DNA from: Candidatus Chloroploca mongolica
GTDB taxonomy: Bacteria > Chloroflexota > Chloroflexia > Chloroflexales > Chloroflexaceae
DNA length: 64,000 nucleotides
Assembly (NCBI RefSeq): GCF_004762035.2
Contig: NZ_SIJK02000016.1
Coordinates: forward strand, 27,069-91,068
Direction: 5' to 3'
Each line of letters starts with the position of its first letter. Positions within the stretch are counted from its first letter, which is position 1. Of the stretch, positions 41,465 to 50,731 are shown piece after piece. Made by a program: the position numbers and the translations under genes. The notes beneath the pieces were generated by a model that was given only the letters and a program-made list of their open reading frames with translations, was not told where the DNA came from and made no database searches.

Positions 41465-44400
41465 CTAAACCGCATACGTTCCCGTCCCCAGCATCGTCGC
41501 AGCAATCTTGGCATAGTCAGGATTGATTGGCCGGTCATCCTGGCTAAACTGCTCCGCCCGGTCAATAAAGAGTGTGGCTGATTCACGGTTTTTGCCAAGT
41601 TGAAGATGCGGATGCAAGCTGGCCAACTGGTGAGCTCTGACGCATCGGCCAGCCTGCACAAGCGCTTCAATTTGGAAGGCTAGCGGGGTGAGGTAGGTTG
41701 GTCTGACCCAGGTACGTACCTGTTCGAGGGTTATAGCGAGCATATCAGCGTACTCCGGATCACGCTGTGGCTCGAACGTGTACTTCAGCTTCGCAGGCAT
41801 CTCCCAAGTCACCTCGTTGTGGCGCAATGAGCCCATTGGACCAAAGATATCTTCCAGGATGCGTGCCATGCGTACCGCAAGATTCCAGCGCCTGAATGGC
41901 AATGGCTCAGGTAGCTTTGCCAACGTCGCAGCATACCCACCAGTAAGCAGCGAGTCGATGCATGTGTGGCTCAACGCAAGCCCATCCTGATGCTGCTTAC
42001 AGAAGTCTAGATAGGCGCAGATCGCGTTCGTGTATGAGTTGAAGCGACTCTGGATGAGTCGGTGCGCCTCGGTGGAAAGCGTTCCACTCGCATTGAGGAG
42101 CGCATGAAATGTGGTCAGCAGCCAGGCCACCGACGAAGCTTGCGTGTGATTGGTTGCTTGCGATCTAGTCAATAATTGCAATAGCCGCAGCTGATCCTCA
42201 AGGGGAAAATACGCGATCTCATCAGGAAGGAGGGTACAAATTCGTTCTTGCAATGCTTCAGGAGCTTGGCGTAGTTTCTGGTGAACATACAGGCGAAAAT
42301 CTGGTTGCGTTGCGAGCTGTGCTTGAATCCACGCTAAGCTGTGCGGATGGAAGGCGGGTACGGCAAGGGTCTGCATCACATAGGCAACAAATAGGTCGGC
42401 TTCATGCGCACACACCGTTTGCCATGCCTGATGGGCTTGGGCGGCAAGCGGTGGAATCTGGAACAGTGCATAGGCCATAGGCCCGAGTTGGGCAATGGCG
42501 TCGGTTCGCTCCGGGGGGCTTGGCAAGAGGCGGATCCCTACCTGGAGCAGATGAAGCCGATCCTCATGGGGGAGACTGGCTTCAATATTCGCAAAGCGCT
42601 TCATCCATGTAGCAAAATCGTCCCAGGTTTGCGGTGAAAATGATGGTTTGAGCAGGCCATAGAGCGCGTTGAGCCATGTGGGAGTGGCTGGCACTGCCGC
42701 CAAGAAGCTATCGCGGTGCGGCCCTGGCGGAAAGGCCGCACATGTTGCGAGATAGGATGTGAGCAGAGCAGGGCTTTGCTCACATCCTTCTTGCCACTGC
42801 TGGTGAACCGTTGCGCGTATCACCGGATTGTCCACAGTAAAGAGCGAAACGGCAAGCGGCTGAAGCAATTCGGCGGTTAGGGTGCAAACTTCTTCTTGAG
42901 ACCGCAGCACCCCAATGTATTGTGTGAATTGGCGCAACCTCTCCTCAGGTGGTTCGGCCAGGATCTGGGTACTATGATGCAACAGCCAATTATGGAGTGT
43001 GGATCGATAGGCCAAGATGATGGCACGATCTTCGCTGCGATAGACGAAATCGTCGAGGTGAGGGATTTGAGCTTGTAACCAGGCGTATGCGTTATCAGGC
43101 AAGCGATCGGCATTACGCGAGAGCATCCGTAAGGTTGCACCTAGGACTTCAAGTGCATTGGTACGATCCTCACTGGTCGCAAGCATCGACAGCGCATATT
43201 TGACCAGCTGCAGCTGAACATCCAAGCTCTCGCCACAAATTTCTTTCTGCCAGCATGTTATCCAGGGCGCCAACTCATGCCAATTCGATGGCAATTCCGT
43301 TGATTGCGCCCAGCGGTAGATGGTCGGCCGCATTGAAGCGTGCGCAGGATCAAGCGTTGCCATAAACTGCATGAGTAGAGCTTGTCCACCAGGGATAAGC
43401 AGATATAGCAATGCGTGTATGCGTGCGTGTTTAGGATAGCGCTGGGCCTCGGCTTGCAGGGCGGCCTGAGCGGTCGGTGGTAATGGAGCATCAATCAGTG
43501 TCCCCGCCTGGGCGCGTAACCACTCGGGAATGGTGCTTAGTTCCGCTTTTTCGCTCACGACGAGCGTGATCGTATGACGAAGCACAGCTAGGCGATCATC
43601 GAGTTCATCAGCGCGTAGCTCATCAATGAAACGGCAGACCCAGCGACGAAAAGAGTCTGTGTGTTTACTCTGGAGTGCCGTTGGTTTCAGTTTCAGGTAG
43701 ACCGCACGATGGGTAACAGGGTGGTGCGTACGCAAGAAGGCGAGAAATTGGTTGATCAACTCCTCGCTGAACAGCGATGTTTCATGATGGGTGATGTAGG
43801 TGGCAATGGCATCGGGATCAGGCATGCAGATCCGTTGCCATACTTTGTGCGCAATGGGGCCAGTTTCAGGATCGCTAAGCAACGGCATGAGCAGCGGACT
43901 CAGCGCCGCAACGAACTGATCGTGTGGAGCATCAGACCTCGCCAGTTCACCCCACCTGTTGACTAGCCGTACCCGTTCCCTAGCTTCCTCAGCACAAATT
44001 TCAGCGCGAAACCAGGTAAGCCAGATCTGTAACGCCCGCCAACTTTTGATTTCCCCGTGGCGCTTGAGCTTTGCGTAGACGGCACTGCGGGTCGCTGGAT
44101 CCTGGCGGGCAAGCAGGTTGAGGAGCTCAATAGCGTATAGAGCCGTCTCGGGGCGGCGCTGGGTGAGGATAAGATACTCAACGGCAAGGTTCGTGCAGCC
44201 AACGCAAGCTTGCTGCCACAGTGGGTGAACCTCGGAGGCGCTGCTCGGCTCGCTCAACAGCGGTAACGCAAGGGGCTGGAGCTGGATGGCTGCTTGTTCC
44301 CGGCTTGGGCCAACGGGAAGCGCCGCGATCCCCTCACGCAGACGCCGCAGGCGTTCTTCAGGAGTATCGCTCAGGAGTTCGCTCGCGAACTCGGTGAGAT

Positions 44401-47400
44401 ACCACACCGTCGTCGCCCATGTCTCCAGCCCCAGGCGGGTACGGATGACTTGATACACCGCTGCTTGCAGAGGCTGGATCTGATGAAGTTGCGCAATGAT
44501 ATTCAAGTTGGCTGGGGCAACCTGGAGTGCAGTGGTGGTGATCTGTTGGGCGATCACACTCGTCAACACAGCGCTCCCAGCAAGAGCGATCTGCGCCATA
44601 CGCAGCCGCTCGTTGGGGGTTTCCAGCAGACTGATCAGCCGTGTGGTGAGCGACAGATGCGTGCTCAGCGCCTCATCAGAAAGCTCCGCCACCACCGCAC
44701 GCCGATCATCGGCAGACCAGGCTTCCCAGGCAACCGCGTTCTGGTCAAGGGCCGTAGCAATTGGTTCAGCCCGCGTCGCACGGTCGCCGGTGAGCCAAAC
44801 CTTCAGCAGCAGCGGTGCTTCTGGGCCAGACCAGGCGACCGGGTAGGCCTCGTCAAGCAGCAGCCCTAACGTTGTCCAACTCAGCGCAGGTACGGCACGA
44901 GCGTAGAATGGTTCAGCGAGCGAGCGATCCTTGGCTAGTCGTGCCGCACGCAGTGCAAAGTGCTGATGCCGTTGTTCGTCGTGCAGGACGCCAGGGGCAG
45001 CGTAGAGGTCGGCGAGGGCCGCACATGGCTCAAAGAGGAATCGATGACTGTCGGGGTTCCGCTGCTCTTGTAGAGCCAGCAAGTCTTGCCATGTCTGGGC
45101 TTCGACCTCCGGCTGACCTTGACGTTGGGCTAGCTTAATCCGCTGGCGACATATGCCCAATGAAGTAGGCTGAGCGCGCCACGCTTGTTCGACGAGCGCA
45201 CTAACGACCTTTACATCGGCGTCGGTGGCTATCTGCACCAGGTTCTGGATAAGCTCAAGCAGATCACTCTTTCGAACTTCTAGCAGGCCTCTGATCATCG
45301 TAGACGCCCGGATGACTAGTGCGCCACGATGCGTCGGTGTATCAAGTAGCAGACGATTTGTCCATCCCTGGAGGTAAGCAAGCAAGGCGTGGCCGGACTG
45401 CTGCGCACGCTGCATTGCGTTCAGTAGCGCTTCGACTTGGTCGGGAGACGGAAAATCGGTGACGTACTGTTCAATCGTGTCAAACAACTGCGCTAGCTCA
45501 GCACTCATGCGGGCCACTACCTGCTTGCGCTGCTCGAGCGATGCCGTGAAGTTCTCGGAAGGTACGCAGCGGCTACAACTCAGGCAGTTGTCGCCGACAA
45601 TCACCTCAAAGGTCTTGAGGTAGCCAAGCAGCACTCCGCGCAGGCAAAGCTTGTTGCCCTGGGTACCGATCTGACCGTCAGGCTCGACCCCAACATAGTC
45701 AGTGAGCAGTCGGTGGTAGGCAGCCCAGTCGTTGTCCTCGCGACTATCGTGGAGCGCCATGAATGCGTTCAAGTAAGCGTCAAAATCCTGATCACGCTCC
45801 AGAGCCGGTCCAGCCAGAATCTCCCAGCCCTGTGGCCTACGTAGTTCGGGCCAAGCAAACCAATCGTCCAGCGTGATCTCCTGACGCCCGTTTTTGTACG
45901 GACGTCTAGCTTTACGCGCCCGCTGGTCGGCCTCATTCTTTTTTGCTCGTCGTACTGCGCCCGCATAGGCTCGCCAAGCAGCCAGACTCTCGCGGCCCTG
46001 GGCAGGGCCGTAATAGGGTGCGCCAATGGCTCTATAGGTAAGGAGTTTATCCTGACGCGACCCGGAGGCACCGGATTGAAACTGCTTGATGTCGCTCACG
46101 AGTTGGGTAACTTCGCTCAGAGGCTGCTTGATCCGGGTAGCAAGCTCGATCAGATCGCCGCTGTGCAAGATGCTGGTGAGTTCTGCTGCCGTTAGACGAG
46201 TCTCACACAACACCGCCCCGAAGTACGCATTTGAATTCAGGATGGCTGGGGCATCGTGAACCTGAGGCTGGATGAGGAGGGCACCAACCTGACAGTATGC
46301 CTGCACCAGGCTCTCGCGGGGGCCGTCCGAACCCACGCGAGGACGGATACGATAGACGACGTCGAGGATGCGCTTGATATAGTCGGTTTTGTGGGCATAG
46401 CGATAGCCACGCTCAAGCAACTCCTGATGCTCGGCAGACTCTTTGCCTTCAGGCTCACGGTCTGGCCATTCAGGCCATGTGTAGGGTGCGGTTAGTCCAG
46501 CCAGACTAGGCTGTTCGCTACAGCGCTCAAAGAAAGCGATGGCCTCATCATTGGTGATGTAGATGCGCCCAACGATCTTGCGTCGCGCTGAGCGGAGAAA
46601 CGCACGCATAACCAAAACATCCTCACGGCGAATATACTTATCGGCCAGGAAGCGTCGCTGAATCTCATCATCAGAGGGAAGTTGAGTTTGTTTCCGTTCG
46701 CTCTGCTCCATAGGCGCATCAGGGCTGTAGTAGAGGATCACTGTTGCTGGTTCACCGTCACGCCCGGCCCGTCCGGCCTCCTGTGCATAGGCCTCAAGAT
46801 TGCCAGGAGCGCTCCGATGGATGACGAGACGAATGTTCGGCTTATCAATGCCCATGCCGAAGCCTTTCGTCGCCACCATGATCGCTCGCTCGCCTTTGAT
46901 GAAGGCCTGCTGCTGCTCTCGTCGGCTACGCCCGCTCAGGTCACCCAGGGGGGGCGCTTGTTGCGGAGCGAAGCAATCCTCTGGCTCTTCCTCCTCGTCG
47001 TCCTCCGGTGCTGCGCTGGCGCTATCAAACTCCATCCTGCCGTGGTAGACCGCAACCCGTTCGGCAAGCGCTCGCTCCAGATAGGAGGCAAACGACGAAG
47101 CGCCGGGACTGAGGCGGCCTTGGTTTGCTTCACCGTTTCGACGGGTATACGCTAGTTTGCCCCCGGTGTAGGGCATAAAGACAATCGCTGCGCCAGGGGC
47201 CTCGTTCTGCTGATTATGGGCAAGGAGTTGTTGCAACTCAGTGAGGATGCTCTCGGTTTTGTCTTCAGTCGTTCGACAGACGCGCACCACCAGATTGAGC
47301 TCTGGTCGGTTTGAGGATTCGATGAAGAGATTGCCGCCGGCATCAAGCGGGCGCGGATCCAGATCTAACTCTTCACAAATGTCGCGACGCACCTCGGGGC

Positions 47401-49462
47401 TCGCCGTTGCCGTCAGGGCAATGGGCAAGGGGTGAATGTCACGAGTGCGGAGGCGCGCCAACAGATTCAGGTAGGACGAACGAAAGTCGTGGCCCCACTG
47501 ACTGATGCAGTGCGCTTCATCCAGGGCTAGGTAGCGAATGCCAATTTGCTTATGCGCCCGGTGGAGACTCTCAAGCACATAGCTGCGCTCGAGTTGTTCG
47601 GGGGTGAGATAGACCAGTTTATAGTGGCCGAGTTCCATCCGGCGCAGGCGCGCCATGCGTTCAGCAATACTGACATCACCATTAATGACTGTGGTTAAAC
47701 TATCAAGCCCATACCGCTGATAGATACGCTGCTCGTATTGATCCATCATCAGCGATTTGAGCGGCGAGATGACGATGGTGATGCCGGGCAGCAGCATAGC
47801 AGGGAGGATATAACACTCGCTTTTGCCGCCGCCTGTTGCAGCAATGCCCAATATCGGTTTGCCGGTGAGTGACTGCCCGAGAATCTGATGTTGGAACGCC
47901 CGCATCCCTGCGAAGCCAAAGAGTCGATAGGCAATCTCATCAACTGCGCGGCGCACCTGAGGCGTATATGCGGGCAGGAAGGTGTTGGCGATATTGAGTG
48001 GTTGTTGAATTTGATCAAACATCGTCTTTGAATCAGGCTTAATACGAGCTGTCTTGGGGCTCTTTACCGCATATGTTGCATGAATAATTTTGATCAACTC
48101 ACCATAGCGCAGGCGTGGAAGTTGGATACCCTGATCGCGGATGAGGGTAAGGGTTTGGATGTTTGCCACCGCAGCAGGACACAGCTTGACAAACTCAGTC
48201 CATGCGTCGTTAGCCTCTGGTCGGCGATCAGGTTTCTGATGATCAATGCGGATGTCATAGCCGTCATCATTTTTGCGAGCACAAAACGCACCAATGAAGG
48301 TGAGCGCTTGATCCGCCGGCCATTGTGCTTTGTCGTTAGGCGTAAGCGGTGCGGTCATCGTCGCAGCGGAAGCTTGCGCGTGATGGAGCAGGACATAGCT
48401 CCATGAGAGCAAGTTGTTCTCCGCATCGTCAAACGATCGATCATCGCGCTGGTAGCGTGCGGCATGCCTACGAAAGGATATATAGAGCGCAGGTTGGTGC
48501 AGCGACTCGCGGCGACCATTCCAGCAGGTGTCGCAAGCCGCACTCACCGTAGCGCCCGGGACAACACCACAGGGGCCAAGGGTCGTGAGATGATCTGATT
48601 TCTCAAGCAACGCACGGCGCCAGGCCATGAGTTGCTGCGCATTCTGTTGTGCCCCCGGCTCAATGATAATTGCACTCGCCTGCTGCGGCAGGCTGCTGAT
48701 CAACGCTCCGAGATGCTTTCGGCCTTCAGGCGAAAGCTCATTAAAGACGTTAGAGGCGATCACCAGATTGCTAGAGCCGCCGCTATAGGGCTGCTGATTC
48801 AAATCGTGCAGTTGCCATGCAGCGTGCGTAACCCACTGCTCGACAGTCTCCAGCCGCACCTGACTCTCCTCGTCATGGCTCAGTTCACGACGACGGCCTA
48901 GCGCCCCCGCATAGGCGGCGGCAATTTTGCGCGCATACGCAAGATTCTCCTGGGTGCAATCAACACCCGTGAAGGTCAAACTCTGGATTGGAAAAGGGGC
49001 TGCATAGAGATCGCAGACGGTCGCCCAGGCGAGGAGAAAATCCATCAGACCAAGCAGCGTTGTACCTGTGCCGACGCCAATATCAAGAACATGCAGCACC
49101 GGGCCGACCAACGCTGATCGCGCCACCAGATCGAGTAGGCTGAGTTGTACTTTCGCCACATTGGTCGTACAGTAGTAGGCCAAGTAGGCGTCAAGAAAAT
49201 CCGGCGAGGTATAGCTCGTCGACGTGAACTTCTTCCCATGCGCCGCAAACGTTGTCCAGACTTGCGCAAGCTGAGCAATGCGCTGATCCGCCGCGTCAAG
49301 AATGGTACGCATATCTTCGTGGTGGCGTTGGATATCCGGAGGCCGACCGCAGAGGATTTCGCATTGGGTAGCCTCAATGTAGTTTGAGATGCGTGCCCGT
49401 CCGCCGGGTGCAAGCAACCCCTCTAGGGTTTCGACGAGAGTTGGATCAAAAGGAGTTGCCAT
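41465..49462 (-). CDS. Giant Rsm22-like methyltransferase / RecQ-type helicase fusion
   Basis: ATG 49462 (AAAGGTG upstream) gives 2,665 residues; a TTG at 49513 would overlap the upstream gene and adds 17 residues. Residues about 50-380 resemble Rsm22-type SAM methyltransferases (VLDIGVGTGTTLLGLMD, FTGVDCTQENL, NLVIASNVFNELS, then CGVV...AACDTCW). Residues about 500-1000 are a RecQ-like SF2 helicase: Walker A IAATGGGKSECYILP (Lys547), DEAHCISQWGHDFR (Asp648), IALTATAS, VATKGFGMGIDKPN and AYAQEAGRAGRDG, with a 40-residue acidic insert (PEDDEEEEPEDCF). A Cys cluster near 1290 (NCLSCSRCV) may bind zinc. The last ~1,300 residues are helical repeats without recognised homology. I infer a DNA-unwinding sensor or effector for defence. 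The upstream radical-SAM-like gene is in the same operon. Confidence 0.83.
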   Translation of the reverse strand: MATPFDPTLVETLEGLLAPGGRARISNYIEATQCEILCGRPPDIQRHHEDMRTILDAADQRIAQLAQVWTTFAAHGKKFTSTSYTSPDFLDAYLAYYCTTNVAKVQLSLLDLVARSALVGPVLHVLDIGVGTGTTLLGLMDFLLAWATVCDLYAAPFPIQSLTFTGVDCTQENLAYARKIAAAYAGALGRRRELSHDEESQVRLETVEQWVTHAAWQLHDLNQQPYSGGSSNLVIASNVFNELSPEGRKHLGALISSLPQQASAIIIEPGAQQNAQQLMAWRRALLEKSDHLTTLGPCGVVPGATVSAACDTCWNGRRESLHQPALYISFRRHAARYQRDDRSFDDAENNLLSWSYVLLHHAQASAATMTAPLTPNDKAQWPADQALTFIGAFCARKNDDGYDIRIDHQKPDRRPEANDAWTEFVKLCPAAVANIQTLTLIRDQGIQLPRLRYGELIKIIHATYAVKSPKTARIKPDSKTMFDQIQQPLNIANTFLPAYTPQVRRAVDEIAYRLFGFAGMRAFQHQILGQSLTGKPILGIAATGGGKSECYILPAMLLPGITIVISPLKSLMMDQYEQRIYQRYGLDSLTTVINGDVSIAERMARLRRMELGHYKLVYLTPEQLERSYVLESLHRAHKQIGIRYLALDEAHCISQWGHDFRSSYLNLLARLRTRDIHPLPIALTATASPEVRRDICEELDLDPRPLDAGGNLFIESSNRPELNLVVRVCRTTEDKTESILTELQQLLAHNQQNEAPGAAIVFMPYTGGKLAYTRRNGEANQGRLSPGASSFASYLERALAERVAVYHGRMEFDSASAAPEDDEEEEPEDCFAPQQAPPLGDLSGRSRREQQQAFIKGERAIMVATKGFGMGIDKPNIRLVIHRSAPGNLEAYAQEAGRAGRDGEPATVILYYSPDAPMEQSERKQTQLPSDDEIQRRFLADKYIRREDVLVMRAFLRSARRKIVGRIYITNDEAIAFFERCSEQPSLAGLTAPYTWPEWPDREPEGKESAEHQELLERGYRYAHKTDYIKRILDVVYRIRPRVGSDGPRESLVQAYCQVGALLIQPQVHDAPAILNSNAYFGAVLCETRLTAAELTSILHSGDLIELATRIKQPLSEVTQLVSDIKQFQSGASGSRQDKLLTYRAIGAPYYGPAQGRESLAAWRAYAGAVRRAKKNEADQRARKARRPYKNGRQEITLDDWFAWPELRRPQGWEILAGPALERDQDFDAYLNAFMALHDSREDNDWAAYHRLLTDYVGVEPDGQIGTQGNKLCLRGVLLGYLKTFEVIVGDNCLSCSRCVPSENFTASLEQRKQVVARMSAELAQLFDTIEQYVTDFPSPDQVEALLNAMQRAQQSGHALLAYLQGWTNRLLLDTPTHRGALVIRASTMIRGLLEVRKSDLLELIQNLVQIATDADVKVVSALVEQAWRAQPTSLGICRQRIKLAQRQGQPEVEAQTWQDLLALQEQRNPDSHRFLFEPCAALADLYAAPGVLHDEQRHQHFALRAARLAKDRSLAEPFYARAVPALSWTTLGLLLDEAYPVAWSGPEAPLLLKVWLTGDRATRAEPIATALDQNAVAWEAWSADDRRAVVAELSDEALSTHLSLTTRLISLLETPNERLRMAQIALAGSAVLTSVIAQQITTTALQVAPANLNIIAQLHQIQPLQAAVYQVIRTRLGLETWATTVWYLTEFASELLSDTPEERLRRLREGIAALPVGPSREQAAIQLQPLALPLLSEPSSASEVHPLWQQACVGCTNLAVEYLILTQRRPETALYAIELLNLLARQDPATRSAVYAKLKRHGEIKSWRALQIWLTWFRAEICAEEARERVRLVNRWGELARSDAPHDQFVAALSPLLMPLLSDPETGPIAHKVWQRICMPDPDAIATYITHHETSLFSEELINQFLAFLRTHHPVTHRAVYLKLKPTALQSKHTDSFRRWVCRFIDELRADELDDRLAVLRHTITLVVSEKAELSTIPEWLRAQAGTLIDAPLPPTAQAALQAEAQRYPKHARIHALLYLLIPGGQALLMQFMATLDPAHASMRPTIYRWAQSTELPSNWHELAPWITCWQKEICGESLDVQLQLVKYALSMLATSEDRTNALEVLGATLRMLSRNADRLPDNAYAWLQAQIPHLDDFVYRSEDRAIILAYRSTLHNWLLHHSTQILAEPPEERLRQFTQYIGVLRSQEEVCTLTAELLQPLAVSLFTVDNPVIRATVHQQWQEGCEQSPALLTSYLATCAAFPPGPHRDSFLAAVPATPTWLNALYGLLKPSFSPQTWDDFATWMKRFANIEASLPHEDRLHLLQVGIRLLPSPPERTDAIAQLGPMAYALFQIPPLAAQAHQAWQTVCAHEADLFVAYVMQTLAVPAFHPHSLAWIQAQLATQPDFRLYVHQKLRQAPEALQERICTLLPDEIAYFPLEDQLRLLQLLTRSQATNHTQASSVAWLLTTFHALLNASGTLSTEAHRLIQSRFNSYTNAICAYLDFCKQHQDGLALSHTCIDSLLTGGYAATLAKLPEPLPFRRWNLAVRMARILEDIFGPMGSLRHNEVTWEMPAKLKYTFEPQRDPEYADMLAITLEQVRTWVRPTYLTPLAFQIEALVQAGRCVRAHQLASLHPHLQLGKNRESATLFIDRAEQFSQDDRPINPDYAKIAATMLGTGTYAV

Positions 49463-49502
49463 ACACACCTTTGACAGAAATAGCTTGGCCCAATGATGGA
49501 CT

Positions 49503-50462
49503 TTACATATCAAGCGGAATGGTGAACTGTTGAGGCGGCAGGTCTTCTTCTGGCGGTTGCTTGGGGCCGCGCTTGATCAATGCATCATGTTCAACATCGT
49601 GCTCTTTATAGCGCTTCAGCGCCAGAGGACGGTTGATGACCGCATAGCAGTAGACACAACCATGAGGACAGGTGTCGTAGGCACCGATGTCACGACTGTC
49701 ATAGCATCCACACTTGTTGCGGTTCGGTGAAAGTTTCAGCTTGTGCTGCTGTTTGTGTGGCCAAAGCTCGTCAATCAGTTCCTTGTCAACGCAGGCTCCG
49801 CGCTGAATGGGCGGGACGACTGCAAAGTCTTCGGCACATGTATAAAGACCAATTCCATGAGCTTCAGCGATGGATGCCAACTCACCAGCTAGTTCAAGTT
49901 TCTCGTTTTGTGGAGGGTCATAGGGTCGCAGGCTATCAGGAAGCTTCCTTGTGTTCCGTGCGACTTTGTCGTAGCCATCAAGAAAGCTGAAGTAACAGCG
50001 TTCCGTGGAACCAGCAAGCCGCTGCGCTAGCGTACGAAAGGTTCGCCGATGCCAGTCAGCATCCGTGAGCGGGGTGAAGATAATCGGATCGTAGCGCCAG
50101 AGCACATGCTTGTGGCTGTAATGGCGGGCAAGTGCTTGGAATGACTCGATCACCTGATCAGGTTGGGGAACGCGCTCCTCAAGTGGATGGGTCGTCCGTT
50201 CAGCAGTGTAGCCGGTCAGTGAATAGTGGAAATAGCACGCTAATCCGGCACGATCCAGCTCATCGAGGTGACGCAGGAATGGGCCGTAATGCTTAGACCA
50301 GAACACAATCGCGCGGACATCCTCTGAACGCAGCGAGACGGTGACGACTTGAGGGCCGTAGGGGTTATGGTAGCGAACATAGCCTTCACGAACCCGCTGC
50401 ATAAACCAGTCACCGTAAAAGGCGGGGATGTCGGTACGATAGGAGACGGATAGCACATGCAT
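49503..50462 (-). CDS. DUF1848-type radical-SAM-like protein
   Basis: The 319-residue product matches the DUF1848 pattern: MHVLSVSYRTDIPAFYGDWFMQRVREGYV, RAIVFWSKHYGPFLRHLDELD, WRYDPIIFTPLTDADWHRRTF, and the C-terminal Cys cluster KCGCYDSRDIGAYDTCPHG followed by CVYCYA. The CPHGCVYCYA cluster supports an iron-sulfur centre like that of radical SAM or spore-photoproduct-lyase relatives; the reaction is unknown. It lies 40 bases upstream of, or overlaps (if TTG 49513 is used), the giant helicase gene on the same strand, so the two are almost surely one operon. That makes a nucleic-acid repair or modification role in concert with the helicase reasonable, as an inference. Confidence 0.82.
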   Translation of the reverse strand: MHVLSVSYRTDIPAFYGDWFMQRVREGYVRYHNPYGPQVVTVSLRSEDVRAIVFWSKHYGPFLRHLDELDRAGLACYFHYSLTGYTAERTTHPLEERVPQPDQVIESFQALARHYSHKHVLWRYDPIIFTPLTDADWHRRTFRTLAQRLAGSTERCYFSFLDGYDKVARNTRKLPDSLRPYDPPQNEKLELAGELASIAEAHGIGLYTCAEDFAVVPPIQRGACVDKELIDELWPHKQQHKLKLSPNRNKCGCYDSRDIGAYDTCPHGCVYCYAVINRPLALKRYKEHDVEHDALIKRGPKQPPEEDLPPQQFTIPLDM

Positions 50463-50731
50463 GAGGAGTCTGCTTTCATTCGACCAAGCTGGGCCGGAAA
50501 ACTCGTACTGGAGTTGTCACCACTGCATCTTCCTAAATTGTAAGATGAACGTGATGCCATGTCGCACAGTAGAATTATGGTACAAACGGATTACCATACC
50601 ATTACCAGATAGTGTTTGCCCAGAAAATGCCATCGCCTTAGCCTCGCCAGCAGTGGTATACTTAACACCAAGCTTTGTCTCTTGAGTGTACCGCTAGATG
50701 CAGTGAGAACAAAGGACGCTGAGCGCAATCT
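50463..50731. promoter_or_regulatory. Divergent intergenic region
   Basis: This 269-base gap separates the DUF1848/helicase operon (left, minus) from the CHAT operon (right, plus) and must hold promoters for both. AT content is above the flanks. TATACTTAAC at about 50658 is a possible -10 region for the rightward operon, but no confident -35 can be matched. No gene is seen. Confidence 0.4.
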
